From Paraburkholderia sp. PREW-6R (GTDB taxonomy: Bacteria > Pseudomonadota > Gammaproteobacteria > Burkholderiales > Burkholderiaceae): a stretch of DNA of 64,000 bases. Made by a program: the position numbers and the translations under genes. The notes under the pieces are model-generated. The model searched no databases. It was not told the origin of the DNA and saw nothing but the letters and a program-made list of their open reading frames with translations. The first letter of the stretch is position 1. Each line of letters begins with the position of its first letter. The stretch spans positions 1,984,001 through 2,048,000 of the forward strand of contig NZ_CP155073.1 in NCBI RefSeq assembly GCF_039621805.1, written 5' to 3'. Below are positions 27,282 to 39,378 of the stretch, piece after piece.

Positions 27282-29636
27282 ATGACGGAAAACGTAGCAC
27301 TCAAGATCGTACAGCGCATTGCCACCGAACTGTCCGTCCAGCCGCGCCAGGTCGCGGCCGCGGTGCAACTTCTCGACGAAGGAGCAACTGTTCCGTTCAT
27401 CGCCCGTTACCGCAAGGAAGTGACCGGGAATCTCGACGATACCCAACTGCGCAATCTCGAAGAGCGCCTGCTCTATCTGCGCGAGCTGGAAGACCGGCGC
27501 GCCGCGATCATCACGAGTATCGACGAACAGGGCAAGCTCACCGACGAGCTGCGTCATGCAATCGAAGGCGCCGACAGCAAGCAGGTGCTCGAAGACCTGT
27601 ATCTGCCGTACAAGCCCAAACGCCGCACGCGCGCGCAGATTGCCCGCGAAGCCGGTCTGCAGCCGCTTGCCGACGCGCTCATCGCCAACCCTTTGCTCGA
27701 CCCGCCAGCCGAAGCGGCCGCCTACGTGAACGCCGAAAAGGGCGTGGCCGACGTGAAGGCCGCGCTCGACGGCGCGCGCGACATCCTCTCCGAACAGTTC
27801 GGCGAGACGGCCGATCTGCTCGGCAAGCTGCGCGATTACCTGTTCAATCAGGGCGTGGTGTCGTCGAAAGTGGTTGAAGGCAAGGAAAACGCGGAAGAAG
27901 AAAAATTTCGCGATTACTACGACTATGCCGAGACCATCCGGACCGTGCCGTCGCATCGTGCGCTCGCGCTGTTTCGCGGTCGCAACGCGGGCGTGCTGAT
28001 GATCAAGCTCGGTCTCGGCGAAGAACTCGACGCGCAGGTGCCGCATCCGGGCGAAGCGCTGATTGCGCGCCACTTTGGCATCGCCAACCAGAACCGCCCC
28101 GCCGACAAGTGGCTCTCCGACGTGTGCCGCTGGTGCTGGCGCGTGAAGGTGCAACCGCACATCGAGAACGAACTGCTGACCAATCTGCGCGACGAAGCCG
28201 AGCATGAAGCGATTCGCGTGTTTGCACGCAACCTGAAGGATCTGCTGCTCGCCGCGCCCGCCGGTCCGAAAGCCGTCATCGGCCTCGATCCGGGCATGCG
28301 AACCGGCGTGAAGGTCGCCGTGGTCGATCGGACCGGCAAAGTGCTCGCCACCGACGTGATTTACCCGCACGAGCCGCGCCGCGACTGGGACGGCTCGATT
28401 GCAAAGCTCGCGCGGCTGTGCACGCAAACGAAGGCGGAACTGATCAGCATCGGCAACGGCACGGCGTCGCGAGAAACGGACAAGCTCGCGAGTGAGCTGA
28501 TCGCGCGTCATCCGGAATTCAAGCTGCAAAAGATCGTCGTGTCCGAAGCGGGCGCGTCGGTCTATTCGGCGTCCGAACTGGCGGCAAAGGAATTCCCCGA
28601 CATGGACGTGTCGCTGCGCGGCGCGGTGTCGATTGCACGGCGCTTGCAGGACCCGCTCGCCGAACTCGTGAAGATCGAGCCGAAAGCGATCGGCGTCGGC
28701 CAGTATCAGCACGATGTGAACCAGCGCGAACTCGCGCGCTCGCTCGACGCGGTGGTCGAAGATTGCGTGAACGCGGTCGGCGTGGACGCGAACACGGCGT
28801 CGGTCGCACTGCTCGCGCGCGTGTCCGGTCTGAACGCCACCTTGGCTCGCAATATCGTCGACTATCGCGACGCGCACGGTCCGTTTCCGTCGCGAGAGCA
28901 TCTGCGCAAGGTGCCGCGGCTCGGCGACAAAACCTTCGAGCAGGCCGCCGGCTTCCTGCGCATCAACAACGGCGAGAATCCGCTGGACCGCTCGTCCGTT
29001 CACCCGGAAGCGTATCCGGTCGTCGAACGCATGCTGGCGAAAATCAGCAAGCATGTCGGCGAAGTGCTGGGCAATCGCGATGCGTTGCGCGGGTTGTCAC
29101 CCGCTGAATTCGTCGACGATCGTTTCGGTCTGCCGACGGTGCGCGACATCCTGCTCGAACTCGAAAAACCGGGGCGTGACCCGCGGCCCGAGTTCAAGAC
29201 CGCGACGTTCCGTGAAGGCGTCGAGAAGGTCAGCGACCTGACGCCAGGCATGGTGCTCGAAGGCGTCGTGACGAACGTCGCGGCGTTTGGTGCGTTCATC
29301 GACGTCGGCGTGCATCAGGATGGTCTCGTGCATGTGTCGGCGATGTCGAACAAGTTCATCAAGGACCCGCACGAGGTCGTCAAGGCCGGGCAGATCGTCA
29401 AGGTGAAGGTGCTGGAAGTCGACGTGAAGCGTCAGCGCATTGCGCTTACGATGCGAATGGACGACGAGGTCGGCGCGACGGCATCGGCGCGTAGTAGTGG
29501 TGGCGCGCAGCACGATCGTGGCGGCGCTGGCGGCCGCTCGGGTGGCGGCGCCGGCCGCGGCGCGCCGCAGCGCTCGCGCGAGCCGGAAGCGGGTGGCGCG
29601 ATGGCCGCCGCGTTTGCCAAACTGAAGCAGAAGTAA
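27282..29636 (+). CDS. tex: Tex family RNA-binding protein
   Basis: A 784-residue nucleic-acid-binding protein implicated in transcription and RNA handling. Domains in order: N-terminal helical Tex core; YqgF/RNase H-like domain ([16 protein letters not shown]); helix-hairpin-helix repeats ([22 protein letters not shown] and [18 protein letters not shown]); S1 domain ([34 protein letters not shown]). A Gly/Arg-rich tail (about the last 60 residues, [14 protein letters not shown] type) follows, which may add RNA affinity. I placed the start at 27282 because the conserved protein begins there; the open frame runs 91 codons upstream without homologous sequence. Confidence 0.96.
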   Translation: MTENVALKIVQRIATELSVQPRQVAAAVQLLDEGATVPFIARYRKEVTGNLDDTQLRNLEERLLYLRELEDRRAAIITSIDEQGKLTDELRHAIEGADSKQVLEDLYLPYKPKRRTRAQIAREAGLQPLADALIANPLLDPPAEAAAYVNAEKGVADVKAALDGARDILSEQFGETADLLGKLRDYLFNQGVVSSKVVEGKENAEEEKFRDYYDYAETIRTVPSHRALALFRGRNAGVLMIKLGLGEELDAQVPHPGEALIARHFGIANQNRPADKWLSDVCRWCWRVKVQPHIENELLTNLRDEAEHEAIRVFARNLKDLLLAAPAGPKAVIGLDPGMRTGVKVAVVDRTGKVLATDVIYPHEPRRDWDGSIAKLARLCTQTKAELISIGNGTASRETDKLASELIARHPEFKLQKIVVSEAGASVYSASELAAKEFPDMDVSLRGAVSIARRLQDPLAELVKIEPKAIGVGQYQHDVNQRELARSLDAVVEDCVNAVGVDANTASVALLARVSGLNATLARNIVDYRDAHGPFPSREHLRKVPRLGDKTFEQAAGFLRINNGENPLDRSSVHPEAYPVVERMLAKISKHVGEVLGNRDALRGLSPAEFVDDRFGLPTVRDILLELEKPGRDPRPEFKTATFREGVEKVSDLTPGMVLEGVVTNVAAFGAFIDVGVHQDGLVHVSAMSNKFIKDPHEVVKAGQIVKVKVLEVDVKRQRIALTMRMDDEVGATASARSSGGAQHDRGGAGGRSGGGAGRGAPQRSREPEAGGAMAAAFAKLKQK

Positions 29637-29715
29637 GGAGCGCGGTCAGCGTGTGAGTCGATCATGCGCGGATTCCACGCCGTGAAGTTCGCACGCGCAA
29701 CGCGCCGTTAAACAG

Positions 29716-29744
29716 AAAGCCCACGCAAGATTGCGTGGGCTTTT
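29716..29744. terminator. bidirectional terminator between tex and kup
   Basis: AAAGCCCACGCAA and TTGCGTGGGCTTT are perfectly complementary over 13 bp, with T-tracts at both ends, between two convergent genes. Confidence 0.92.
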
Positions 29745-29771
29745 CATTTCACCTTTGCTGCAGCGCCGGAT

Positions 29772-31658
29772 CTAGATCTCGATCTTGGTGCCTAGCTCGA
29801 CCACCCGGTTGGCCGGAATACTGAAAAAGTCGGTTGGCTTCGCGGCGTTCTGATGCATCCACGCGAAGACGCGCTCGCGCCATACCGACATGCCTGGCAA
29901 CTGTGTCGGCACCACCGTCTCGCGCGCAAGGAAGAAGGACGTGTCCATCAACTCGAACGTCATGTCATGGGTGCGGCCCACTTCCAGCAACACCGCCTTC
30001 ACGTCCGGCGTTTCGTTAAAACCATAAGCGGCTTTCACCAGATACAAACCACCTTCCATATCCTTGACCGTGACGCGGTCCGCGTCGTTGACATACGGAA
30101 TGTCGCGCGTGACGAACGTCAGGAAGATGGTGCGCTCGTGCAGCACCTTGTTGTGCTTCAGATTGTGCAGCAGGCTCACCGGGACCAGCGAATCGCTGCC
30201 GGTCAGATAGATCGCCGTGCCCGACACGCGGTGCGGCGGGTGCGCGAGCAGGCCCTGCAGGAACGGCATCAGCGGGATACCGTCCGCAGCCGTGCGTTCC
30301 TTGACGATCATTCTGCCCTTGAACCACGTCATCAGCAGGAAGAACAGCAGCGCGCCGATGCCAAGCGGCAACCAGCCGCCCTCCTCGACCTTCAGCAGAT
30401 TGGCGCCGAAGAAGCCCAGATCGACCGTCATGAACACGCCGATGATCAGCGCCACCAGAAGCTTGTTCCAGTTCCACACGTTCACCATGACGACGCACGC
30501 AAGGATCGTGGTGATGACCATCGTGGCCGTCACCGCAATGCCGTAGGCGGCGGCAAGATTGTCCGAACTCTTGAACGCGATGACGATGCACAGAATGATG
30601 AAGAGCAGCATCCAGTTCACGACCGGCACATAGATCTGACCGATCGCGAGCTCCGACGTATGCAGGATCTTCATACGCGGCACATAGCCTAGCTGGATCG
30701 CCTGGCTGGTCAGCGAATACGCGCCCGAAATGACGGCCTGTGACGCGATCACGGTCGCCACCGTCGACAGCACGACGAGCGGCAGCAACGCCCACTCAGG
30801 CGCGAGAAGGAAGAACGGGTTTTCGATCGCTTTCGGATCGTGCATGAGCAGCGCGCCCTGACCGAAATAGTTCAGCACGAGCGATGGCATGACGAGCACG
30901 TACCACGCCATACGAATCGGCTTCGCGCCGAAGTGGCCCATGTCGGCATAGAGCGCCTCGGCGCCAGTCAGCACCAGCACCACCGAGCCCAGCACTACGT
31001 AAGCCTGTAGTACATGCGCGGCCATGAACGTGTACGCATAGTACGGATTCAGCGCGCGGACCACGGTGGGTGCCTGCACGATGTGCCACAAGCCAAGCAC
31101 GGCCAGCACGACGAACCACAGCACCATGATCGGACCGAACAGGCGGCCGACCATGGCCGTGCCGTGCCGCTGGATCCAGAACAGGAGCACCAGAATCACG
31201 ATCGTGACCGGCAAAACGAGATGTGACAGATGAGGCGCGGCGATCTCGAGCCCTTCGACCGCGGAGATCACGGAGATGGCGGGCGTAATGACGGCGTCGC
31301 CATAGAACATGCACGCGCCGAAAATGCCGAGCATCACCAGCAAGCCGGCCATTTTCGATTTCTCGTCGAGCGAGCGTAGCGCCAGCGCCATCAGCGCAAG
31401 CACACCGCCTTCGCCGTTATTGTCCGCGCGCATCACGAACAACACGTATTTGATGCCCACCACGATCACGATCGCCCAGAACAGCAGCGAGATCACACCG
31501 AGAATGGACTGCTCGGTCAGCGGAATACCATGCGATGGGCTGAACGCTTCTTTCAGCGAGTACAACGGGCTCGTGCCGATATCGCCGAACACCACGCCGA
31601 TCGCGGCTATCGCGAGGGAAGGCAGAGGCTGCTTGTGCACGTGATTGTTATCTGTCAT
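29772..31658 (-). CDS. kup: low-affinity potassium transport protein Kup
   Basis: A 628-residue inner-membrane K+/H+ symporter. The family start [22 protein letters not shown] is intact. About 12 hydrophobic segments occupy residues 15-430, including [25 protein letters not shown]. The C-terminal roughly 180 residues form the cytoplasmic domain. No strong ribosome site precedes the ATG. A terminator separates it from the upstream phosphoribosyltransferase gene, so it has its own promoter. Confidence 0.97.
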   Translation of the reverse strand: MTDNNHVHKQPLPSLAIAAIGVVFGDIGTSPLYSLKEAFSPSHGIPLTEQSILGVISLLFWAIVIVVGIKYVLFVMRADNNGEGGVLALMALALRSLDEKSKMAGLLVMLGIFGACMFYGDAVITPAISVISAVEGLEIAAPHLSHLVLPVTIVILVLLFWIQRHGTAMVGRLFGPIMVLWFVVLAVLGLWHIVQAPTVVRALNPYYAYTFMAAHVLQAYVVLGSVVLVLTGAEALYADMGHFGAKPIRMAWYVLVMPSLVLNYFGQGALLMHDPKAIENPFFLLAPEWALLPLVVLSTVATVIASQAVISGAYSLTSQAIQLGYVPRMKILHTSELAIGQIYVPVVNWMLLFIILCIVIAFKSSDNLAAAYGIAVTATMVITTILACVVMVNVWNWNKLLVALIIGVFMTVDLGFFGANLLKVEEGGWLPLGIGALLFFLLMTWFKGRMIVKERTAADGIPLMPFLQGLLAHPPHRVSGTAIYLTGSDSLVPVSLLHNLKHNKVLHERTIFLTFVTRDIPYVNDADRVTVKDMEGGLYLVKAAYGFNETPDVKAVLLEVGRTHDMTFELMDTSFFLARETVVPTQLPGMSVWRERVFAWMHQNAAKPTDFFSIPANRVVELGTKIEI

Positions 31659-31882
31659 AAACGCGACGAAATCCGTTTCCTGAGCGGAAAAACGACCGCT
31701 ATTCTAAACTGCCCGTCTGGCGCCGCCTGGCTTGTTGTGGATACACCACGTCGATGCTGCGGGCAGTGTAGCACTGCGATATGGGCGCGTCTGCCGCGTC
31801 GGCGTCATGCGGCCGTCACGCCGACGCCCTTCGCGAAGCGTCTTCCGCGCAGCGGGTTGAACGTGAAGCGGCGCGTGAGCGC
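31659..31882 (-). promoter_or_regulatory. kup upstream region
   Basis: Two minus-strand -10-like sequences occur: TAGAAT (31701-31706), 43 bp before the kup ATG, and an extended TGCTACACT (31765-31773). Neither has a clear -35. No gene is seen in this gap. Confidence 0.35.
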
Positions 31883-31913
31883 AAAAAAAACGGAGCCCGA
31901 TGGGCTCCGTTTT
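31883..31913 (-). terminator. terminator after the phosphoribosyltransferase gene
   Basis: On the minus strand AAAACGGAGCCC pairs with GGGCTCCGTTTT over 12 bp with a 3-nt loop, and the run ends in eight T residues. It closes the der-to-phosphoribosyltransferase gene series. Confidence 0.93.
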
Positions 31914-31963
31914 GCAGAGTCTGCAACGCACGCGACGCGATGTGTTCAGCGCCCACATGAGCA

Positions 31964-32554
31964 TCAGTCCCCCGCCGACTCCTGCGCCTGCTGCATGCCG
32001 CGCTTGATCCACGCGCCCAGATTGTGCGGGCGCACCGTGTCCCACTCCTCGAACGGCTGGTGGATCCACGGGTTGGTCGGCAGATACTGCACGTGATAGT
32101 CAGGCTTCACCTTCGAGCAGCCCTTGTACCAGAGCACCGCCGAGCGCACCGCCGTAATGGCCGGATAACGTTCCTTCAGATGCTGCTGCACGCGCGCCAG
32201 CGTCACGCCCGAATCCACCAGGTCGTCGACCAGCAGCACATTGCCGGACAACTCGCCGCGCGTCATGGTGATGTATTGCGCGATATCCAGTTCGCCCTGC
32301 TCCGTGCCGGCCGCTTCGCGATACGAGCTCGTGGCGAGAATCGCCAGCGGCAAGTCGTAAATACGCGAGAGCTGATCGCCGACACGCAGGCCGCCGCGCG
32401 CGAGGCACAGGATCTTGTCGAACTTCCAGCCGGACTCATGCACCTGCAACGCGAGCATTTCGATCAGCCGGTGATACTCGTCCCAGCCGACCCAAAGATT
32501 CTTGTCGTCATTGCGCGGGTCTTTCATCGCGATCATGGGTAGACCTTTCACCAT
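31964..32554 (-). CDS. purine-type phosphoribosyltransferase
   Basis: A 196-residue type I phosphoribosyltransferase. The PRPP-binding loop VLLVDDLVDSGVT is clear, preceded by the CLARGGLRVGDQLSRIY loop. The family resembles xanthine/guanine/hypoxanthine transferases of salvage. It begins 4 bp after the purA stop and is surely co-transcribed with it, which supports a purine role. The exact base substrate is not evident. Start: ATG at 32554 is used, but the ATG at 32536 has a better ribosome site (AAAGG) and may be the real one. Confidence 0.88.
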   Translation of the reverse strand: MVKGLPMIAMKDPRNDDKNLWVGWDEYHRLIEMLALQVHESGWKFDKILCLARGGLRVGDQLSRIYDLPLAILATSSYREAAGTEQGELDIAQYITMTRGELSGNVLLVDDLVDSGVTLARVQQHLKERYPAITAVRSAVLWYKGCSKVKPDYHVQYLPTNPWIHQPFEEWDTVRPHNLGAWIKRGMQQAQESAGD

Positions 32555-32557
32555 GGC

Positions 32558-33959
<1,402 letters not shown>

Positions 33960-34040
33960 AATTTTTCCGTTTCCGCTCAACGGTATGCACGTTATGGTGG
34001 AGATAGCAAAGTAAGGTCGGATGGATCGTCCGACATGCGC

Positions 34041-35192
34041 TTAGGGGCGCGGTTCGACGACCCATGCTCCGTTGCGATCGACCAGCACGCGGTCGAACGC
34101 GAATTCATCCAGATCGTGCTCGTGACCCGGCAGCGCCTGGATCACCACTTCGCCCGCGTCGCGCAACGCGGCGACGCTTATACGCAATGCTTCGTCGTGC
34201 TGCCATGGCGCGAGAATCGCGCTGCTGCGCGCCTCGACCGGCGAGATGCGCGCCACTTCACGCAGATCGAGCGAGAAGCCGGTTGCCGCGCGCGCGCGCC
34301 CGTAAGCCTGGCCCACGTGGTCATAGCGGCCGCCGCGCGCAACCGCATTCGGCACGCCGTCCACGTAAGCGGAGAACATCACGCCGCTGTGGTACGCATA
34401 GCCACGCAGGTCGGCGAGATCGATCATCACCTCGGCGCCTTCCACCTGGCTCGCGAGAAACGCGAGGTCGTCGAGCGCGCGGGCGATGGCCGGCGCATTC
34501 GGCAAACGCGCCCGCGCCTCTTCCAGCACGGACGCGTCGCCGTACAGCGTGGGCAGCGCGCGCAGCGCGTCGCGCGTGACGGGCGACAGTGTTGCAGTGA
34601 GTTCGACGAGCCGCGGCACGTCCTTGCCCGCCAGCGCGTCGTAAAGCGACTGGCCGAGCGCGGCCGCTGCCGGTTCCGCTTCGATCAGCGCCGCGAGCAC
34701 GCCTGCATGGCACAAATCGAGGCGCACGCGGCCGAGGCCGGCGAGACGCAACGCATCGAGCAGCAGTTGCTGGATTTCCAGATCGGCTTCGAGACCGGCG
34801 TGACCGTAAATTTCCGCGCCGATCTGGATCTGTTCACGCGTAGCGTGCAGGCCACGCGGGCGCGTATGCGCCACATTGCCCGCATAGCAAAGGCGTGTCA
34901 CGCCCTGACGGTTCAGCAGATGCGCGTCGATGCGTGCGACCTGCGGTGTGATATCCGCGCGCAGACCGAGTGTGCGGCCCGACAGCTGGTCCACGAGCTT
35001 GAAGGTGCGCAAATTCAGATCCTGGCCGCCGCCCGTGAGCAGCGACTCGATGTATTCGAGCAGCGGCGGCATCACCATCTCGTAGCCGTACGAACGGAAG
35101 CGATCCAGCAGATGGCGGCGCAGCTCTTCGATCTTGCGCGCTTCCGACGGCAGCACGTCGGCAATATTCTCGGGGAGTAACCAGGTCGACAT
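34041..35192 (-). CDS. hisZ: ATP phosphoribosyltransferase regulatory subunit
   Basis: A 383-residue class II HisRS-like protein. It lacks tRNA charging but activates the short-form HisG of histidine synthesis. Recognisable parts are [44 protein letters not shown] (motif 1-like), [17 protein letters not shown] and the altered glycine-rich [13 protein letters not shown] chose the start with AGGAC upstream; the longer in-frame extension (33 residues) is non-conserved. No hisG is in the window. It is placed in the hfl-purA series, as in other beta-proteobacteria. Confidence 0.94.
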   Translation of the reverse strand: MSTWLLPENIADVLPSEARKIEELRRHLLDRFRSYGYEMVMPPLLEYIESLLTGGGQDLNLRTFKLVDQLSGRTLGLRADITPQVARIDAHLLNRQGVTRLCYAGNVAHTRPRGLHATREQIQIGAEIYGHAGLEADLEIQQLLLDALRLAGLGRVRLDLCHAGVLAALIEAEPAAAALGQSLYDALAGKDVPRLVELTATLSPVTRDALRALPTLYGDASVLEEARARLPNAPAIARALDDLAFLASQVEGAEVMIDLADLRGYAYHSGVMFSAYVDGVPNAVARGGRYDHVGQAYGRARAATGFSLDLREVARISPVEARSSAILAPWQHDEALRISVAALRDAGEVVIQALPGHEHDLDEFAFDRVLVDRNGAWVVEPRP

Positions 35193-35420
35193 CGGTACAG
35201 TCCTACGACGTTGAAGACGGCGTCTAAGCGCGCCGGATGTAAATGTGAGTGGCGGGCGGCGGCTCGGTTTTGGCGGCCGCTGCGCTAGCACGCACGCGGC
35301 CGAACGGGCGTTTTCGCCTTCATGTTGCCGCGCGCAAGGTCAAACACAGGAGACCTGCCGCATTGGCGAACGACGCGACGTGCCCACTCGCGTCCGCCGC
35401 GCGTGCGTCGACGAAGCGCC

Positions 35421-35612
35421 TCAGGTCACGATGAACAGCAGGATCAATCCGAGCACCATCACGATCAGTCCGCCCACGCGAATCTGATGCGGCGGGCGTT
35501 CCGCTATTTTACGGAAGGTGTCGCGCCAGGCAGCCGGAAAAACGAAGGGAAACATGCCTTCGATAATGAGCATCAAAGCGATCGCGAGCAGTAACGAGCC
35601 GGCTATATCCAT
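35421..35612 (-). CDS. DUF2065 family small membrane protein
   Basis: A 63-residue protein with two hydrophobic helices (residues 4-25 and 45-62) joined by a basic loop (AAWRDTFRKIAERPPHQIR). The family is commonly found next to hflC; its function is unknown. A TTG at 35660 in the same frame would overlap the hflC stop (TTGA) and couple translation; the ATG at 35612 matches family length better. Confidence 0.85.
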   Translation of the reverse strand: MDIAGSLLLAIALMLIIEGMFPFVFPAAWRDTFRKIAERPPHQIRVGGLIVMVLGLILLFIVT

Positions 35613-35656
35613 GCGAATCAACGTGCCGCGATGCGGATGCCGCGGCGTTCCGGTTA

Positions 35657-36562
35657 TCAATGTTTGCGCGAGGCCGCGGGAACGTCCGGGGCGGCGACGG
35701 CGCCGGTCGGGCTACGCATGAAGCGGAAGAAGTCGTTGCTCGGGTCGACCACGATCACGTCGCCCGGTTTGAAGGTCTTCCTGTACGCCTGCATGCTTTC
35801 ATAGAACTCGTAGAACTGTGGGTCGCTGCCATACGCGTCGGCCGCGATTTCGGCTGCCTTCGCGTCGCCGTCGCCGCGAATGGTTTGCGCCTGACGATAA
35901 CCGTCGGCAAGAATCGCCTGCTGCTGAGCGACTGCGTCCGCCTTGATCCTGTCCGCTTCCGCCGTGCCTTTGGCGCGCTCGTCGGCGGCGATCTGCTGGC
36001 GCGCGGCGATCATGCGCTTGTACACGGTGTCCGCCATCGCGGCCGGAAAGTCCACGCGCGTGAGTTGCATATCCACCACCGACACGCCCAGTGAGGCCGC
36101 GGCCTTATCCATCGTGCCGCGCGCTTCGTCGGCGAGCGCCTGCTGGCGGGCAAGCGCATCGGTGAGCGTGTATTTCGCGAACGTGTCGCCGAGCGCGCTG
36201 CGCGAGAGGAGCGCGAGCCTGTCCGGCAGGCTTTGCACGTCGCCTTTCGTTTGCGCGAGCAGTTTCAGCGGATCGGTCACGCGGTATTTGATGACCGGGT
36301 TTGCGAGCAGATCGATTTTGTCCGACGTCACGTAGCGGTCTTCGTCCGGCGCGTCGAGCGAGCGGATGCGGCTGTCGACCAGCGTGACCGTCTGCAACGG
36401 TGGCGGAAGTTTCACGTGCAGGCCGGGGCCGAGCAGCGCAGCTTCGGCGTCGCCACGCGACGACAGCACGGCCATATGCCGTTGATCGACGACGAACACC
36501 ATCGACGACGCGGCAAACAGCACGATGACGATAGCGACGACGAGCGCAATGATTTTGTTCAT
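35657..36562 (-). CDS. hflC: FtsH protease modulator HflC
   Basis: A 301-residue SPFH/stomatin-family protein. One N-terminal transmembrane segment (about residues 4-22) is followed by a periplasmic SPFH domain (SSMVFVVDQRHMAVLSSRGDA, LLANPVIKYRVTDPLKLL) and a coiled coil rich in Ala, Glu and Gln. With HflK it forms the large cage around FtsH that controls its protease activity. It starts 12 bp after the hflK stop. Confidence 0.96.
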   Translation of the reverse strand: MNKIIALVVAIVIVLFAASSMVFVVDQRHMAVLSSRGDAEAALLGPGLHVKLPPPLQTVTLVDSRIRSLDAPDEDRYVTSDKIDLLANPVIKYRVTDPLKLLAQTKGDVQSLPDRLALLSRSALGDTFAKYTLTDALARQQALADEARGTMDKAAASLGVSVVDMQLTRVDFPAAMADTVYKRMIAARQQIAADERAKGTAEADRIKADAVAQQQAILADGYRQAQTIRGDGDAKAAEIAADAYGSDPQFYEFYESMQAYRKTFKPGDVIVVDPSNDFFRFMRSPTGAVAAPDVPAASRKH

Positions 36563-36574
36563 GATGGGCGCGCC

Positions 36575-38083
36575 TTATTGAACGTCGTCTTCGCGCATGC
36601 GGCTGCGGAAGGAGTCGCGTGAACGGAGTGCGTCGCTGCCGGCCGCGGCCTGGCTGGCCGGCGTGGCAGCCGCAGCGGGCGCGGATGCCGGCGTTGCATT
36701 GGCAGGCGCCATGCTTTGGGCGTTCATCTGGCCGACAGAGGATGCGGTGGCGGCGGACGGCGTGCCCGCGTTGCCGCCGGCCTGCGCAGCAGCCGCAGTG
36801 GACGCCGCTGCGCCGGGCGTCGATACGCCGGGCGTCGATGCGCCGGGCGTCGATACGCCGGGCGCCGCCGCGCCGGGCGCCGTCGCGCCGGGACCTGCGC
36901 CAGCACCCACATCGGCCGCACGCTGACGTGTCTGGTCGACCAGTTTGTCGAGCGGCAGATACACCACGTTGTTGCCGCTTCTGCTGTCCACGAACACCTT
37001 GGTCGCGTTCGAATAGATCTGCTGCATGGTGTCGAGATACATGCGCTCACGAATCACGGCAGGCGCCTTCGCGTATTGCGCGTAGACCTGCTTGAAACGC
37101 TCGGCGTCGCCTTGCGCCTGCGCGACGGTCTTGTCGCTATAAATTTTGGCTTCCTCGATCTGAGCCGCCACGTCGGCCTGCGCGCGCGGCAACAGGTTGG
37201 CGGCGTATGCCTCGGCGTCGCGCTTTGCACGCTCGTTTTCCTGATGGACTTTCGCGGCGTCGTCGAAAGCAGCCTGCACCTGGTCGGGCGCCTGCACGCC
37301 TTGCATCGTCACTCCGACGACGGCGAGACCCGACTGGTATTCGTCCAGAGATTGCTGGATTTCCGCCATCAACTGCTGGCGGATCGCTTCGCGATCCTGA
37401 TAGAGGATGTCGTTCGTACTGCGCGCGCCCACGATGTTTCGCACCGCCGCCTGCGCCGCCTGCATCACGCCCTGATCGGGGTCGACGCTGCGAAACAGGT
37501 AATCGGTCGGCTTGCGGATCTGATACTGCACGGCAAAGCGCACGTCGACGATGTCGGCGTCATGCGTGAGCATGGAGGCGTCTTTCACGTTCGCGAGACG
37601 CACGACGTTGTTGCGACCGATCTCCACCTGGCGGATCTGGCCGATATTGACGATCTCATGCGTTTCGAACGGATAGGGCAAGCGCCAGTGGGCGCCCTGA
37701 TCTGCGGTATAACGATACTTGCCGAACTGCATCACGACGCCGGCCTGGCCCTCCTGCACGACGAATACGCCGCTGCCCAGATAGATCGCGATCAGTACGC
37801 CGATCACGATTCCCACACCGATGCGTGCGCCCCGCCCGTTATCCGGACGGCCGCCGCCTGCCCCGCTGCCCTTGCGGCCGAACATGCGGCTCAAGCGGCG
37901 GTTGAAATCACGCCACATCTCGTCAAGATCGGGAGGACCGTCGCCGTCATTGCTCTGCGGACGCTTCGGCTCATTCGGACGGGGGCGATCGCCATTGCCG
38001 TCCCCACGGCCCCAGCGCGGATCGTTCAGTGACAGCATCGCGCGCAAGCGCGGCCAGATACTCCGCTCGTTGTAATCGTTCAC
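36575..38083 (-). CDS. hflK: FtsH protease modulator HflK with repeat-bearing tail
   Basis: A 502-residue HflK. Residues 1-85 are a Gly/Pro/Arg-rich cytoplasmic part containing the HflK hallmark PPDLDEMWRDFNRRLSRMFG (50-69). The transmembrane segment is about 87-108. The SPFH domain (GVVMQFGKYRYTADQGAHWRLPYPFETHEIVNIGQIRQVEIG) and coiled coil follow. The last roughly 110 residues are Ala/Pro/Thr/Gly-rich, and part is coded by a 15-bp tandem repeat (36811-36892). E. coli HflK has 419 residues, so the tail is the main extra part. It precedes hflC and follows hflX. Confidence 0.96.
   Translation of the reverse strand: MNDYNERSIWPRLRAMLSLNDPRWGRGDGNGDRPRPNEPKRPQSNDGDGPPDLDEMWRDFNRRLSRMFGRKGSGAGGGRPDNGRGARIGVGIVIGVLIAIYLGSGVFVVQEGQAGVVMQFGKYRYTADQGAHWRLPYPFETHEIVNIGQIRQVEIGRNNVVRLANVKDASMLTHDADIVDVRFAVQYQIRKPTDYLFRSVDPDQGVMQAAQAAVRNIVGARSTNDILYQDREAIRQQLMAEIQQSLDEYQSGLAVVGVTMQGVQAPDQVQAAFDDAAKVHQENERAKRDAEAYAANLLPRAQADVAAQIEEAKIYSDKTVAQAQGDAERFKQVYAQYAKAPAVIRERMYLDTMQQIYSNATKVFVDSRSGNNVVYLPLDKLVDQTRQRAADVGAGAGPGATAPGAAAPGVSTPGASTPGVSTPGAAASTAAAAQAGGNAGTPSAATASSVGQMNAQSMAPANATPASAPAAAATPASQAAAGSDALRSRDSFRSRMREDDVQ
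36811..36892. repeat. 15-bp tandem repeat in hflK, about 5.5 copies
   Basis: Units of 15 bp beginning CGCCGGGCG run from 36811. The first three are nearly identical (CGCCGGGCGTCGATA or ...ATG), the next two are diverged (CGCCGGGCGCCGCCG, CGCCGGGCGCCGTCG), and a partial copy ends at 36892. They encode a five-residue repeat (STPGV/A type) in the HflK tail, preserving frame. Confidence 0.92.
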
Positions 38084-38132
38084 CTGTGTTCGTTCACCAG
38101 AGTAGACAGCGGGTCAGTGCAATTGGAGCGGG

Positions 38133-39347
38133 TCAGTGCCCGAGTTCTGTGACCTTGCGGTCGTCGCGTGGTGCTGCCGACCGGTCTTCTTCCGACAGAT
38201 CGATCTGCATATCGGGAAGAGCTTCGGCACTAGCGATTTCAGCGATGGCAGCGCGTAATGTATCCAGCCCTTGCCCGGTACGCGCGCTCAAAAAGACGCG
38301 CGAAATATTACCATACTCGTCCCGCTCGACCGCGTCCCCTCGGGCCGCAAGCTCCGGCACCGCGTCGATCTTGTTGAACACCAGCACCTGGCGGATCGTA
38401 TCCGCGCCGATCGCGTGCAATACCTCGTTCACCTGATCGATCTGGTCGAGGCGCACCGCGCTCGACGCATCCACCACGTGCAGAAGCAGGTCGGCGTGAA
38501 TCGTTTCTTCGAGCGTTGCGCGAAACGCCGCCACCAGTTGGTGAGGCAACTCGCGAATGAAACCGACCGTGTCGGACACAACCACCTGGCCCGCTTCATC
38601 GCCGAGATAGACGCGCCGCGAGGTCGTATCGAGCGTAGCGAACAGCTGGTCCGCCGCATAGGCTTGCGCCTTGGTGAGCGCGTTGAACAGCGTGGACTTG
38701 CCCGCGTTCGTATAGCCGACCAGCGACACCGACATGGTCTGATTGCGCGAGCGCTGGCGGCGCTGTGTGCCGTGCTGGCGGCGCAATTTTTCGAGCCGTG
38801 TCTTGAGCGCCTTGATGCGTTCGCCGATCAGACGGCGGTCGGTTTCGAGCTGCGTTTCGCCTGGGCCGCGCAGACCGATACCGCCTTTCTGACGTTCGAG
38901 GTGAGTCCACGCGCGGATCAGCCGGGTCGACAGATACTGCAGTTGCGCAAGTTCCACCTGCAGCTTGCCTTCATGGCTGCGGGCGCGTTGCGCAAAGATG
39001 TCGAGGATGAGGCTGGTGCGATCGATCACCCGCCGATTAAGCGCCTGCTCCAGATTGCGCTGCTGCGCAGGTGCCAGAGCGTGATTGAAAATGACGAGTT
39101 CGATGTCGTTCGCTTCGCACGCAAGACGCAGTTCTTCGGCCTTGCCGCTGCCCACGAACATTTTCGCGTCGGGACTGGACCGGCGCCCGGTGAGCGTGAC
39201 TACGGGATTCGCGCCCGCGCTTTGCGCGAGCAGGCTGAGTTCTTCGAGACTGGCTTCGAAATCGATCTTACCGAAGTCGATGCCGACAAGCGCTGCATTG
39301 ATCAAATTGGAGGGTATCAAAATAAGGCGGCCGGGAGTTATCGCCAA
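38133..39347 (-). CDS. hflX: GTPase HflX
   Basis: A 404-residue ribosome-binding GTPase that splits stalled or heat-damaged ribosomes. The N-terminal HflX domain (SAGANPVVTLTGRRSSPDAKMFVGSGKAEEL) and helical linker (GLRGPGETQLETDRRLIGERI) precede the G domain, with Walker A GYTNAGKSTLFNAL, switch region DTVGFIRELPHQLVAAFRATLEE and NKID. It lies 31 bp after hfq on the same strand, the classical hfq-hflX-hflK-hflC order. Confidence 0.97.
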   Translation of the reverse strand: MAITPGRLILIPSNLINAALVGIDFGKIDFEASLEELSLLAQSAGANPVVTLTGRRSSPDAKMFVGSGKAEELRLACEANDIELVIFNHALAPAQQRNLEQALNRRVIDRTSLILDIFAQRARSHEGKLQVELAQLQYLSTRLIRAWTHLERQKGGIGLRGPGETQLETDRRLIGERIKALKTRLEKLRRQHGTQRRQRSRNQTMSVSLVGYTNAGKSTLFNALTKAQAYAADQLFATLDTTSRRVYLGDEAGQVVVSDTVGFIRELPHQLVAAFRATLEETIHADLLLHVVDASSAVRLDQIDQVNEVLHAIGADTIRQVLVFNKIDAVPELAARGDAVERDEYGNISRVFLSARTGQGLDTLRAAIAEIASAEALPDMQIDLSEEDRSAAPRDDRKVTELGH

Positions 39348-39378
39348 CGGGCGACGCTACGCCGGCCGCGACGGGGGG

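Noticed and set aside
34041..35192. Second histidyl-tRNA synthetase
   Set aside because: The class II fold is present, but tRNA-charging motifs are altered and the C-terminal anticodon domain is absent. It fits HisZ, while the real hisS is at 43545-44885.
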